64,000 bases of DNA from Chloroflexota bacterium (GCA_026705605.1 JAPPAK010000006.1:186001-250000); one strand, 5' to 3'. Counted from the first letter of the stretch, positions 32,021-40,715 are shown. Notes: generated by a model from the sequence alone, not told the origin. Numbers and translations are program-made.

Positions 32021-33261
32021 GCTTCCGCCCCCACGGCGGTGCTGCTCAGGGCGTACGAGAGGTCATCCCCCTGCGCCACCACGTAGGTCAGGATGTCGCT
32101 CGCCGTCAGCTCCCCGTACAGCACCAGCGGCGAACCCTCGCCCCCGAACGTGCTCGGGTCGATGAGCACCACGGACGCGCGAACGCCGCGCTGGACGAGC
32201 GACTGCAGCGGCGAGAGCCAGCTGCTGTCCGTCGAGGCGGTCACCAGCACGAGCGTGGTGTGGCGTCCGAAGCGGCGCTGCTCCTCGATGAGCAGGTTCC
32301 CCAGCGGCGCCTCCCCCGACGCCTTCGCCACCGCCAGCGACTCGAGGATGCGCGAGAGCTGCTGCTGTCCCCGCTCCGCCTCCACCACCGTGTAGTCCTC
32401 GCCGAAGGAGATAAGCCCCACGGAACGATTCGCCGCGATGTAGCGCTGGGCCACGCTCGCCGCCACCGTGACGGTGTACTCCTCCGTGCTCTCGTCGCCC
32501 TCCCCCGCCTGGATAGCGCCCTCCATGTCGGCGATCACCCAGATGTCACTGGTGGGGTCGAGCTCGAACGTCTTCACCATCAACTCGCCCGTGTGGGCGG
32601 TGGAGCGCCAGTGGATGCGGCTCAGGGGGTCGCCCGGAGCCCAGTCGCGGATGCCGCTCGCGTTCGGCGTGATGTAGTGCGTCCGGCGGCGGAAGCGGCC
32701 CTCGCCCGGCAGGCTCGCGGGGGGCGTCTGGAATCGGGGCAGGTCCACCACCCGCGGGTACACCAGGATCTGCTGGCGCACGCCGTAGTCCCGCTCCGTA
32801 TAGAAGATGCCGAAGGGGTCGCCGCCGCGCACGCGCAGCGGCCCCCAGTCGAACAGGCCGCGGCGTTGCAGGGTGGTGCTCACCACCCAGCTCCGCAGCC
32901 CCCGGCTCGGGATGACGACCGCCCGTCGCGACTGGTGGCCGGGAAGGTCGCTCGGGTCCTCGAGCTCCACCCACATCTTGGGGATGTAGCTCAGGTTGCG
33001 GACCTCGATCAGCTCCTCCGCCTCCTGTCCCACCTGCCCCCGCAGCGTCCGCCGCTCCACCTGCACCTCAAGGGCGCGCGTGTTCAGCCACGCCAGGATG
33101 AGCGCGACAGGGATGCCCATCGCCACGATGTAGGCGATGCGGTAGAGCAGCCAGAAGCCCGTGCCCGTGGCGATGAACACCGCCGCCACGAGGATGATGA
33201 GCAGCACCGTGAGCGTGCGCCGCTGCGGCGCAAAGGGCCACGCCAGCACTCGCCGCAGCAC
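32008..33261 (-). CDS. DUF58 domain membrane protein
   Basis: Protein of 417 aa: two N-terminal TM helices (residues ~12-50), then a beta-rich part and a DUF58 core with the signature RDWAPGDPLSRIHWRSTAHTGELMV (near residue 205), followed by a vWA-like domain (IWVIADMEGA, LISFGED, LVTASTDSSWL). In other bacteria such proteins work with MoxR AAA ATPases as chaperone-like modules for membrane or envelope complexes. It lies seven bases after moxR and overlaps the transglutaminase-like gene. Confidence 0.9.
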   Translation of the reverse strand: MLRRVLAWPFAPQRRTLTVLLIILVAAVFIATGTGFWLLYRIAYIVAMGIPVALILAWLNTRALEVQVERRTLRGQVGQEAEELIEVRNLSYIPKMWVELEDPSDLPGHQSRRAVVIPSRGLRSWVVSTTLQRRGLFDWGPLRVRGGDPFGIFYTERDYGVRQQILVYPRVVDLPRFQTPPASLPGEGRFRRRTHYITPNASGIRDWAPGDPLSRIHWRSTAHTGELMVKTFELDPTSDIWVIADMEGAIQAGEGDESTEEYTVTVAASVAQRYIAANRSVGLISFGEDYTVVEAERGQQQLSRILESLAVAKASGEAPLGNLLIEEQRRFGRHTTLVLVTASTDSSWLSPLQSLVQRGVRASVVLIDPSTFGGEGSPLVLYGELTASDILTYVVAQGDDLSYALSSTAVGAEAWQT

Positions 33262-33268
33262 CGGAACC

Positions 33269-34219
33269 TCAGGCGCGGGCGCGGGCGCCCGGCACGGGCA
33301 CGCGCGCCAGGCAGTCGGCCACCACGTCGGCGGCCGTCGCCCCCTTCACGCGAGCCCCCGGGCTCACGATCACGCGGTGCCCCAGCGTCACGAACGCCAG
33401 CTCCTTTACGTCGTCCGGCGTCACGTAGTCGCGGCCCTCCAGCAGGGCCCGCGCCTGCGATGTGCGGAACAGCGCGATCGATCCGCGCGGGCTGGCCCCC
33501 AGGTACACGTTCTCGTGCGTCCGCGTCGCTCCCGCCAGGCCCACGATGTACTGCTTGATCAGCGGGTCGATGTAGACCTCGCGCACGGCGCGCTGCAGCT
33601 GCCGGATCTCGGTGGCGTCCGTCACCGCCTCCAGCGCGTCGATGGGGTGGGCCACCTGCTGCTCGTCGAGCACCGTCACCTCGTCCTGCGCGCTCGGGTA
33701 GCCCAGGTTCACGCGGATGAGGAAGCGGTCAAGCTGCGCCTCCGGCAGTGGGAACGTGCCCTCGTACTCGATGGGGTTCTGCGTCGCCATCACCATGAAG
33801 GGCGACGGCATCACGTGCGTCACGCCGTCCACCGACATCTGCCGCTCCTCCATCGCTTCGAGGAGCGAGGACTGCGTCTTCGGCGTGGCCCGGTTGATCT
33901 CGTCGGCGAGCACGATCTGGGCCATGATGGGCCCCGCGCGGAACTCGAAGTCCATGGACTTCTGGTTGTAGATGGAGACGCCCGTCACGTCGCTGGGCAG
34001 CAGGTCCGGCGTGAACTGGATGCGCTTGAAGCTGCACCCGGTCGAAAGGGCCAGCGCCCGCGCGAGCATGGTCTTGCCCACGCCGGGGACGTCCTCCACG
34101 AGCATGTGGCCACCACAGAGCAGGGCCGTGATCGCGAGTCGCAGCTCACGGTCCTTGCCGATGATGACCTTCTCGACGTTCTCGATGATTCGTTGGGAAA
34201 CGAGCTTCGGCTCTTCCAA
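33269..34219 (-). CDS. MoxR-family AAA+ ATPase
   Basis: Cytoplasmic AAA ATPase of 316 aa. Walker [19 protein letters not shown] (near residue 36), [12 protein letters not shown], Walker [21 protein letters not shown], sensor 1 [25 protein letters not shown] and the C-terminal lid [17 protein letters not shown] are in order. It is first in the operon with DUF58 and the transglutaminase-like gene. It probably remodels a partner through the vWA/DUF58 protein. Confidence 0.95.
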   Translation of the reverse strand: MEEPKLVSQRIIENVEKVIIGKDRELRLAITALLCGGHMLVEDVPGVGKTMLARALALSTGCSFKRIQFTPDLLPSDVTGVSIYNQKSMDFEFRAGPIMAQIVLADEINRATPKTQSSLLEAMEERQMSVDGVTHVMPSPFMVMATQNPIEYEGTFPLPEAQLDRFLIRVNLGYPSAQDEVTVLDEQQVAHPIDALEAVTDATEIRQLQRAVREVYIDPLIKQYIVGLAGATRTHENVYLGASPRGSIALFRTSQARALLEGRDYVTPDDVKELAFVTLGHRVIVSPGARVKGATAADVVADCLARVPVPGARARA

Positions 34220-34308
34220 GTCTTCGCTCCGTGCCAGGTCAGGCGGCGAAAGGTGAGTATAGCAACGGATCGCTCGCCTCCGCCGGGCGAGCCGCTAGAC
34301 TGCGGGCC

Positions 34309-35463
34309 ATGTCCGAGCCCGACTGGGTCGCCCTCGCCGCCTCCCTGGCCGAGCGCTTCGCCGAGCGCGCCGCCCACCACGACCGCGAGGGCTCCTTCCC
34401 GCACGAGAACTTCGCGGAGCTGCGCGAAGCCGGCTTCATGAGGCTCACCGTGCCGCGCTCCCACGGCGGCTTCGAGCTGCCCCTCTCCGGGTTCGTGCGT
34501 GTGCAGGAAGCGCTTGCCGCGGGCGACGGCTCAACCGCGCTCTCCCTCAACATGCACCTCATCCGCTTCGGCGCCGAACGCGAGTCCAACCTCTACCCCC
34601 CCGAGTGGTTCGACGAGCTCTGCCGGGGCGCTGTCGAAGAGGGCAGGCTCGTCAACACCGCCGCCACCGAGGAGGGGCTGGGCAGCCCCGCCGGTGGCGG
34701 CATCCCCGAGACCACCGCTACGCCCGTCGAGGGCGGCTGGGTGCTGGAGGGCCGCAAGACGTTCGTCACCCTCGCCCCCGAGCTCTGGTACATGCCCGTC
34801 CTCGCCCGCCTCGACTCCCCCGACGGCGGCGCCCCCGACATCGCCGACTTCATGGTCCTGCGCGACGACCCCGGCATCCGCATCGACGAGACGTGGGACG
34901 CCCTCGGCATGCGCGCCAGCGGCAGCCACGACCTCGTGCTGGAGGGCGTGCGCCTCGGCGAGGACCGCTTCCTCGGCTCCCGGAACCGCGCGAAGCCCAG
35001 CCCCCGCGGACGCGCGAGCGGCGTCTGGTTCGCCCTCGGTGTGGCCGCGACCACCACCGGCGTCGCGAAGGCCGCCCGCGACTACGCCGTGGGGTTCGCC
35101 CGCGAGCGCACCCCTACCGGCCTCCGCACCATCTCCGAGTTCCCCGGCGTCCGCCGCCGCGTCGCCCGCATCGACCTGCTCCTGCAGCGCAATCGCGCCC
35201 TCATCGCCGACGCCGCCACCGCCTGGGAGTCCGGCGACGACACCGGCATGCCCGCCGCCGACCGGGTCGCCGTCGCCAAGGTCGACGCGCTCAACAACGC
35301 CATCGAGGCTGTCGACGAGGCCATGCGTGTGGTCGGCGGCGTGGGCCTGCAGAAGAGCCGCCCCATCGAGCGCTACTACCGCGACGTTCGCGCCGGCCTC
35401 CACAACCCCCCGCTCGAGGACCGCGCCCTTGAGCAGCTCGCCCGCCGCGCCCTCGACGATTAG
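34309..35463 (+). CDS. Acyl-CoA dehydrogenase family flavoprotein
   Basis: FAD enzyme of 384 aa with the acyl-CoA dehydrogenase fold: N-terminal helical domain, middle beta domain (TAATEEGLGSPAGGG, EGRKTFVTLAPE, WDALGMRASGSHDLVLEGVRL) and C-terminal helical domain ending VVGGVGLQKSRPIERYYRDVRAGLHNPP. The last motif with the GGxG and RDxRAG is typical. The catalytic Glu seen in classical enzymes is not obvious, so it may be of the DszC/hydroxylase-like subgroup. ATG 34309 is preferred over a longer frame that would run into the moxR promoter region. Confidence 0.88.
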   Translation: MSEPDWVALAASLAERFAERAAHHDREGSFPHENFAELREAGFMRLTVPRSHGGFELPLSGFVRVQEALAAGDGSTALSLNMHLIRFGAERESNLYPPEWFDELCRGAVEEGRLVNTAATEEGLGSPAGGGIPETTATPVEGGWVLEGRKTFVTLAPELWYMPVLARLDSPDGGAPDIADFMVLRDDPGIRIDETWDALGMRASGSHDLVLEGVRLGEDRFLGSRNRAKPSPRGRASGVWFALGVAATTTGVAKAARDYAVGFARERTPTGLRTISEFPGVRRRVARIDLLLQRNRALIADAATAWESGDDTGMPAADRVAVAKVDALNNAIEAVDEAMRVVGGVGLQKSRPIERYYRDVRAGLHNPPLEDRALEQLARRALDD

Positions 35464-35491
35464 CGGCCCGCGGCCGGAGTTCGGCCCCACC

Positions 35492-35520
35492 AGCCACTAA
35501 CCACCAACCACTGGCCACTA
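35492..35520. repeat. ACCACTA-type repeat remnant
   Basis: Short array CAGCCACTAACCACCAACCA followed by CTGGCCACTA, in the gap between the convergent acyl-CoA dehydrogenase and metallopeptidase genes. Same heptamer-based family as at 9043, 24237 and 49003, here with only one orientation. Confidence 0.55.
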
Positions 35521-35522
35521 CG

Positions 35523-35891
35523 TCACCCCATTCCCAGCTCGTGAAGGCGGTCGTCGTCGATCCCGAAGTAGTGCCCGATCTCGTGCAGCACGGTCGTCCG
35601 CACCTGCTCCCGCACCTCGTCGTCCGTGCGGCAGATGGACTCGATCGGCCCCTGGTAGATGCTGATCTTGTCAGGCAGGACGAGGTTGTAGTTCTCGCCG
35701 CGATCCGGCAGCGGCACGCCGTGGTAGAGCCCCAGCAGCGTGCTCCCCGGTCCGATTCCCGCCGCGTGCCGGTCCTGCGCCGTCGGTCGCCACTCGATCA
35801 CGATGTCGACGTTCTGGACGCGCATCAGCAGCTCCCGCGGCAGGGACTCGACGGCCTCGTGCACCAGTTCGCGGAAGTGCTCGCGTTCCAT
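35523..35891 (-). CDS. Minimal zincin metallopeptidase family protein (HExGH)
   Basis: Protein of 122 aa belonging to the small zincin-like family (PF06262-type) found in many bacteria. The core TVLHEIGHYFGIDDDRLHELG near the C terminus gives HExxH plus a possible third ligand (Asp or Glu in the DDDRLHE part). N-terminal FRELVHEAVESLPRELL and IYQGPIESICRTDDEV are also family-typical. The protein is cytoplasmic. It is divergent from the SAM-I riboswitch operon; a role in processing the MoaD-like protein there is possible only as speculation. Confidence 0.85.
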   Translation of the reverse strand: MEREHFRELVHEAVESLPRELLMRVQNVDIVIEWRPTAQDRHAAGIGPGSTLLGLYHGVPLPDRGENYNLVLPDKISIYQGPIESICRTDDEVREQVRTTVLHEIGHYFGIDDDRLHELGMG

Positions 35892-36002
35892 CCCCGCGAG
35901 TCTACGGACTTCGATCCGGTGCGACCGGTGGCGCGTGGGAGGCCCTTCCCTTCCCTCACAACCCGATCGGATGTACTGTTTCCGTCAAGTAGTGCCTGCG
36001 TG

Positions 36003-36116
36003 CCGCCCTTATCCAGACGGGTGGAGGGAACCGGCCCCGTGAAGCCCGGGCAACCTGTCTCCCAGGAGACAAGGTGCCAAAGCCGGAATCCCCGAAGGGG
36101 AGAACGATGAGAGCGT
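36003..36116 (+). ncRNA. SAM-I (S-box) riboswitch
   Basis: The core is nearly consensus: TTATCCAGACGGGTGGAGGG, then ACCGGCCCCGTGAAGCCCGGGCAACC, a TGTCTCCCAGGAGACA hairpin, AGGTGCCAAAGCCGG, CCCCGAAGGGG and GAACGATGAGAG closing P1. It binds S-adenosylmethionine and normally turns methionine/cysteine genes off. About 175 bases lie between it and the first gene, including GC-rich hairpins GGTCC-tctagg-GGACC and GCGCCCCTTCGGGCGC that may be the expression platform. Confidence 0.95.
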
Positions 36117-36290
36117 CAGTGCTCAAGGACCCGGCCCGCGCACGAGGAGAGAAGATGTCAGCACCTCTGGGCCGAATGTTCATGTCCCTGGTCCTCTAGG
36201 GGACCACCCTCGCGACCACACCGCCTCGCGCTGGCGTGCGCCCCTTCGGGCGCTCCGCCCACCGCGACACCCGATGCACGAGAGAAAGGC

Positions 36291-37532
36291 ATGACTTACG
36301 CACAAAACCTGCGCTGCCGCGAATGCAGCCGCGACTACCCCCTCGCAGCGCTCCACGTCTGCGACTTCTGTTTCGGACCTTTGGAGGTCCTGTACGACGA
36401 CGACGGCATCAAGGCCTCTGTGTCCCGCAAGACCATCGCCTCGCGCCCGGCCAACCTCTGGCGCTACCGCGAGTTTCTGCCCTGCGATGCAGACACCGCG
36501 ATCAACATCGGGGCGGGCTTCACCCCGCTCATTCACGCGAAGAACCTCGGCAAGGCGCTGGGGCTCCCCAACCTCTACATCAAGAACGACACCGCCAATC
36601 CCACCTGGTCCTTCAAGGACCGCGTGGTGGCCATCGCCAGCTCCCGCGCCCGCGAGCTCGGCTACGAGAAGCTCGCCTGCGCCAGCACGGGCAACCTCGC
36701 CAACAGCGTCAGCGCCCACGCCGCGGCCGCCGGCATGGAGGCCGTCGTCGTCATCCCCAACGACCTGGAGGCGGGCAAGGTGCTCGGTTCGAGCATCTAC
36801 AGCCCCACCCTCGTGAAGGTCGCCGGGAATTACGACGCCGTGAACCGCCTCTGCGCCGAGCTCGCCGGCACGCGCAACTGGGCCTTCGTCAATGTCAACG
36901 TGCGCCCCTACTACGCCGAAGGCTCGAAGACCCTCGGCTACGAGGTCGCCGAACAGCTCGGCTGGCGCGCGCCCGACCACTGCGTCGTGCCCATCGCCAG
37001 CGGCTCCCTCTTCGTCAAGATCCGCAAGGGACTGAACGAGTTCGCGAAGGCCGGGCTCATCGACGAGCCGCACACGCGCATGAGCGGCGCGCAGGCGACC
37101 GGCTGCTCGCCCGTCGCCACCGCCTGGGCCGAGGGCAGCATGAACTTCCGCCCGCAGCGGCCCGACACCATCGCCAAGTCGCTCGCCATCGGCAACCCCG
37201 CCGACGGCTACTACAGCCTCGTCCAGCTGAAGGAAACGAACGGCGCCTGCGCCTCCGTCAGCGACGACGAGATCGTCGCCGGCATGAAGCTGCTCGCCGA
37301 GACCGAGGGCATCTTCGCCGAGACCGCCGGCGGCGTGACCATCGCCAGCGTCAAGCAGCTTGCCGCCGCCGGTAGAATCGACCCCGACGAGCTTGTGGTG
37401 GCCTTCATCACGGGCGCGGGCTTCAAGACCGCCGAGGCCGTCGCCGATAGCCTCGGCCCTGCCCTCGAAATCGACGCGACCGTGGAGAGCTTCGAGGCCG
37501 CCTACGAGGACCGCGAGGGGGTACCCGCCTGA
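36291..37532 (+). CDS. Threonine synthase-like PLP enzyme (possible sulfhydrylase) under SAM control
   Basis: Fold-type II PLP enzyme of 413 aa. It begins with a zinc ribbon (LRCRECSRDYP and HVCDFCFG, CxxC twice). Then come the threonine-synthase-like core with the PLP lysine in PTWSFKDRVV (near residue 107), ASTGNLANSVSAHAAAAG, and the phosphate-binding VPIASGSLFVKI. By similarity it would be called ThrC, making threonine from O-phosphohomoserine. However, it is controlled by a SAM-I riboswitch and is translationally linked to NIL and MoaD-like genes. This suggests instead that it uses a protein thiocarboxylate to make homocysteine or cysteine, as CysM/CysO or MetY/HcyS do elsewhere. Which reaction is correct is open. 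Confidence 0.85.
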   Translation: MTYAQNLRCRECSRDYPLAALHVCDFCFGPLEVLYDDDGIKASVSRKTIASRPANLWRYREFLPCDADTAINIGAGFTPLIHAKNLGKALGLPNLYIKNDTANPTWSFKDRVVAIASSRARELGYEKLACASTGNLANSVSAHAAAAGMEAVVVIPNDLEAGKVLGSSIYSPTLVKVAGNYDAVNRLCAELAGTRNWAFVNVNVRPYYAEGSKTLGYEVAEQLGWRAPDHCVVPIASGSLFVKIRKGLNEFAKAGLIDEPHTRMSGAQATGCSPVATAWAEGSMNFRPQRPDTIAKSLAIGNPADGYYSLVQLKETNGACASVSDDEIVAGMKLLAETEGIFAETAGGVTIASVKQLAAAGRIDPDELVVAFITGAGFKTAEAVADSLGPALEIDATVESFEAAYEDREGVPA

Positions 37533-37774
37533 TGGCTGTTCAGCGCCTGCGCTTCACCTTCCCGACCGACCTGATCAAGGAGCCCGTGATCTACCTCATC
37601 GGGCAGCAGTTCGAGGTCATCACCAACATCCGCATGGCCGATGTCGACGAAAGCACCGGCTGGGTCATCCTCGAGCTCGAAGGCGATGCCGACGAGATCG
37701 CACGCAGCGTCGCCTGGGCCGAGAGCCGGGGCGTCCGCGTGGACCCCATCACCGGCGACGTCATCGAAGGCTAA
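37532..37774 (+). CDS. NIL domain protein
   Basis: Protein of 80 aa, a single ACT-like NIL domain (RLRFTFPTDLIKEPVIYLIG, then EVITNIRMADVDESTGWVILELEGDADEI). NIL domains are seen in MetN methionine transporters and in homocysteine-forming proteins. Its ATG overlaps the stop of the upstream gene (TGATGG context), so translation is coupled. It probably binds a sulfur amino acid or serves as a small partner of the synthase. Confidence 0.9.
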   Translation: MAVQRLRFTFPTDLIKEPVIYLIGQQFEVITNIRMADVDESTGWVILELEGDADEIARSVAWAESRGVRVDPITGDVIEG

Positions 37775-37799
37775 CCACACAACGAACGGAGACCATCAC

Positions 37800-38081
37800 G
37801 TGGCAGCAACGGTTCTCATCCCCCAGCCCCTCCGCCCCCTCACCGGCGACCAGCCCACCGTCGACGGTGTCACCGGCTCGCTCTCGGACTGCATCGCCGA
37901 CCTCGAGGCGCGCTTTCCGGGCGTGGCCGAGCGGATGCTCGACGAGGAAGGGGAGCTGCGCCGCTTCGTGAACGTCTACATCAACGGCGAGGATGTCCGC
38001 TTCGAGGACGGCCTCGCCACCACCATCAACGACGGCGACGAGGTCAGTATCGTCCCAGCCGTCGCCGGCGGCTCTTCCTGA
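37800..38081 (+). CDS. MoaD/ThiS-like sulfur carrier protein with GG-SS tail
   Basis: Ubiquitin-like protein of 93 aa. The beta-grasp pattern is seen in TVLIPQPLRPLTG, LSDCIADLEARFPGV, RRFVNVYINGEDVRFEDGL and NDGDEVSIVPAVAGGSS. The C terminus is GG followed by two Ser. Known carriers such as HcyS and QbsE also have one or two residues after GG that a JAMM-type peptidase removes before thiocarboxylation. GTG 37800 has a GGAGA site seven bases upstream. It is the last gene of the SAM-I operon, ended by a strong hairpin. Confidence 0.9.
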   Translation: MAATVLIPQPLRPLTGDQPTVDGVTGSLSDCIADLEARFPGVAERMLDEEGELRRFVNVYINGEDVRFEDGLATTINDGDEVSIVPAVAGGSS

Positions 38082-38172
38082 GGCCGGCTCCGGGCGTTGC
38101 CTCCGCGCGGTTCTCGCCGCGAGGGGGCTAGTCGGGCGCTCGCCACGCCTCAGTAGCAACGGCAGAAAGCAC

Positions 38173-38196
38173 GAAGCCCCCGGAAACGGGGGCTTC
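38173..38196. terminator. Bidirectional terminator between moaD-like and tatA genes
   Basis: Perfect 10-base-pair stem GAAGCCCCCG / CGGGGGCTTC with a GAAA tetraloop. Weak A-rich (left) and T-rich (GGTGTTGTT, right) flanks suit both converging transcripts. Confidence 0.85.
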
Positions 38197-38221
38197 GGTG
38201 TTGTTCGCGTGTTGCGGAGCG

Positions 38222-38563
38222 CTAGAAAACGTTCCGGGTGGTGCCGTCGCCCTGGGGGGCGGAGTCGGCCGGCGGAGCGGCTGCCGGCGGCGCGGCCTGC
38301 TGGGCGGGCGGGGCCGCCTGCTGAACGGGCTGCTGTGGCGCCGGCTGCTCCGGCTGGACTTGCGCCTGAACCTGTGTCTCTTCGGTGGCGCCTTCCTCCT
38401 CCTCGTCGTCCTCCCGCACGGCGCGCCGGAACTCCTTGATCGAGGAGCCCAGATCGCCGCCGATCCTGCTGATGCGCCCGACGCCAAAGAGCAACACAAT
38501 GACGCCGACGATGATGGCGAGCTCCAGCGGCCCAAGCGGACCGATAAGCAGCGGACCAGGCAT
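38222..38563 (-). CDS. tatA: Twin-arginine translocase subunit TatA
   Basis: Sec-independent protein export pore component of 113 aa. A short N terminus and TM helix (GPLELAIIVGVIVLLFGVGRI) are followed by the amphipathic helix with the family FG-x-x-R-x(S/P) hinge (ISRIGGDLGSSIKEFRRAVRED). The C-terminal tail is unusually long and rich in Pro, Gln and Ala. ATG 38563 gives the standard N terminus; a 16-codon extension is rejected. tatC is not in the window. Confidence 0.93.
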   Translation of the reverse strand: MPGPLLIGPLGPLELAIIVGVIVLLFGVGRISRIGGDLGSSIKEFRRAVREDDEEEEGATEETQVQAQVQPEQPAPQQPVQQAAPPAQQAAPPAAAPPADSAPQGDGTTRNVF

Positions 38564-38716
38564 AACGCCCTCCTCGTCCCCCCGCTCACGCCGGGGAATC
38601 AGTCCAATCATGGTACATGATGCTGCAATGGGGGAAAGCGCAATCCCGGTAAGGGTTGCCGCCAGCCTTCACCCCTCGCGGCGCTAGTCGATCAGGAGCG
38701 ACCCGTGGAGCCGGCC

Positions 38717-39028
38717 TCAGGTAAGCCGTTCCACGAAGACGTCCATGACGCCCCCGCAGATCTTGTCCTCGCCGTCCGTCGGTTCCGTCAGGTCGACCGT
38801 GACGATGCGTGGGGAGCCATCCTCCAGCACGTCCATCGCCTCCTGCCACACCTCAGCCTCCCCGCAGCCCCCGCCGATGGTGCCGAAGAACGAGCCATCG
38901 CTGCGAACCACCATCTTCGCGCCCGTCTTGCGCGGCGTGGACCCGCGTGTCCGCGCGACCGTCGCCAGCACGACTGGCTCCTCGCGTTCGAGCGCTGTCT
39001 GGATCTCGCGGAAAATCTCTTCGTTCAT
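38717..39028 (-). CDS. XdhC/CoxI family protein, N-terminal domain only
   Basis: Protein of 103 aa matching the N-terminal XdhC/CoxI domain: EEPVVLATVARTRGSTPRKTGAKMVV, then GGGCGEAEVWQEAM and the acidic C-terminal DKICGGVMDVFVERL. Full XdhC proteins (~300 aa) bind molybdenum cofactor and mature xanthine or CO dehydrogenases. Many Chloroflexota have this single-domain form. No Moco hydroxylase gene is in the window. Confidence 0.88.
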   Translation of the reverse strand: MNEEIFREIQTALEREEPVVLATVARTRGSTPRKTGAKMVVRSDGSFFGTIGGGCGEAEVWQEAMDVLEDGSPRIVTVDLTEPTDGEDKICGGVMDVFVERLT

Positions 39029-39105
39029 ACCCCGATCCTGCCGTCCCCGGCCCGCCCCCGCAAGCCACCGCCCCGGACGCGCCCGAATTCTCTACCATCG
39101 CACGC

Positions 39106-39744
39106 ATGACGGCCCTCGCCATCGACCACGTCATCCTCGCCACCGCCGACATCCATGCCACCGCGACGCACCTCGAACGCGACCACGGACTCGTGTCTCT
39201 CCCGGGCGGAAGGCACGCCGGGCACGGCACCGGGAACCGCATCGTGCCGCTTGGCGAGGCCTACATTGAGATCATGGGCATCGTCGACGAGGAAGAGGCC
39301 GCCGCCAGCCCCATGGGCGCCTGGCTCCGCGACCAGACCGCCGGCGGCGACCGCGTCGCCGCCCTTTGCCTCCGCACCGACGCATCCGGCCTCGATGCCA
39401 CCGCCCAGCGGCTCGGCCTCCGACCCCTCCCCATGTCGCGCGACGCCCCCGGTGGTGTGACGCTCACCTGGCGGCTCGCCGGCCTCGCCGAGGCCATGGC
39501 CGACCCTTCCCGCACGTTCTTCATCGACTGGCAGGTTCCCCCCGACCTGCACCCCGCCCGCGGAGACGCCCGCCACCGCGTTCGACCGACCGGGTTCGCC
39601 CGCGTCGAGCTCTCCGGCGACGCCGACGCGATCAATGCCTGGCTGGGCGGTGATGTCCCCGGCGTGAGCGTTGCCTCCGCGAACGCGGCGTCCGTCCGCG
39701 CCGCTGTCGCGCTCGTGGGTGGTGGGGAGGTCCTGTTGGGCTAA
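39106..39744 (+). CDS. VOC/glyoxalase-like domain protein
   Basis: Protein of 212 aa with glyoxalase-like (Glyoxalase_3 type) pattern: IDHVILATADIHATATHLERDHGL, HAGHGTGNRIVPLGEAYIEIMGIVD and a second betaalpha module in the C-terminal half. Members bind a metal and small ligands; the reaction is unknown here. ATG 39106 follows CCATCGCACGC; longer frames overlap the XdhC gene. It is convergent with the esterase gene. Confidence 0.8.
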   Translation: MTALAIDHVILATADIHATATHLERDHGLVSLPGGRHAGHGTGNRIVPLGEAYIEIMGIVDEEEAAASPMGAWLRDQTAGGDRVAALCLRTDASGLDATAQRLGLRPLPMSRDAPGGVTLTWRLAGLAEAMADPSRTFFIDWQVPPDLHPARGDARHRVRPTGFARVELSGDADAINAWLGGDVPGVSVASANAASVRAAVALVGGGEVLLG

Positions 39745-39747
39745 GCC

Positions 39748-40704
39748 TTACTGACCCAGCCTCGCCCCGATGAACGCCTGGATGCGGTCTCGCGCCTGCT
39801 GCCCGATGGGGATCGGCGCCGCGTCGAAGCCGTGCGGGCCGCCGGGGTAGACCGCCAGCTCGGACTCGTTGCCCGCCGCCAGCCAGCGCGCGTGCATGAA
39901 CAGCGAATCGTCCAGCAGCGGGTCGTACGACCCCACCGTGAAGAGCGCCGCCGGCATGTTCTGCAGGTGTGCGTTCAGCGGCGACACGTCCGGGTCGGTC
40001 GTATCCACGCTGGGGATGAACATCTCGTAGAACCGGTCAATCGCAGCCCGGTCGAGGCCCCCCTCCGGTCCCACCCCCAGCCGCTGGCTCGGCGTCATCG
40101 AGAGGTCGTACGGACCGTAGACGAGGTTCGCCCCGATGAAGCCCGTGTAGCCGTGCCGGTCCCGCATTCGCAGCAGCGTGACCGCCGCTAGGTGCGCGCC
40201 CGCCGAACCGCCACCGATCAGGAGCCGCTCCGTGCCGAACTCCGCCGCCGCGTTCTCCACGAGCCACACCGCAGCCGCCTCGCAGTCGTCCGGACCTGCG
40301 GGATAGGGGTGCTCAGGCGCCAGCCGGTAGTCGACGCTCACCGTCGCGAGGCCGAACCCCTCGACAAGAGCCAGGTTGGCCTGGTCGCTCATTCGCGCCC
40401 GCCCGATCACCCAGCCGCCCCCGTGGATGTCGAGGTAAACGCCCGTGGGCTCGCGCCCCTCCGGCCGGATGATGCGGATCGAGGCGCCCTCGCCCATGCC
40501 CGGCACCGTGCGCTCCTCCGCCCGGTCGACCGGCGGGGGCACGGGGAATGCCCCGCCACCCTCGTCCATCAGCCGCCGCAACTCGACGAGGTCGGTATTT
40601 TCCATCGAGGGCATCTGCTCGCGCATCGCCACCGAAGCCGCCACGAACTCGCGCGTCTCCTGGCTGATGGCGTCCTCGCCGAAGACGCTCGAATCGAAGC
40701 TCAT
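39748..40704 (-). CDS. Alpha/beta hydrolase, hormone-sensitive-lipase-type esterase
   Basis: Carboxylesterase of 318 aa. The HGGG oxyanion motif is in YLDIHGGGWVIG (near residue 97), the nucleophile elbow is LIGGGSAGAHLA (near 165), the acid is in TVGSYDPLLDDS, and the catalytic His in YPGGPHGFDA (near 295). These define the bHSL family. ATG 40704 lies 11 bases after the selenoprotein gene, with an AGGAG site overlapping its stop, so the two are cotranscribed. Confidence 0.93.
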   Translation of the reverse strand: MSFDSSVFGEDAISQETREFVAASVAMREQMPSMENTDLVELRRLMDEGGGAFPVPPPVDRAEERTVPGMGEGASIRIIRPEGREPTGVYLDIHGGGWVIGRARMSDQANLALVEGFGLATVSVDYRLAPEHPYPAGPDDCEAAAVWLVENAAAEFGTERLLIGGGSAGAHLAAVTLLRMRDRHGYTGFIGANLVYGPYDLSMTPSQRLGVGPEGGLDRAAIDRFYEMFIPSVDTTDPDVSPLNAHLQNMPAALFTVGSYDPLLDDSLFMHARWLAAGNESELAVYPGGPHGFDAAPIPIGQQARDRIQAFIGARLGQ

Positions 40705-40715
40705 CGTGGTTCTCC

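Noticed and set aside
38680-38719. Short in-frame continuation after the TGA stop of the XdhC-like gene
   Set aside because: No Cys is expected at the position and no hairpin with a GU/GG loop lies at the right distance.
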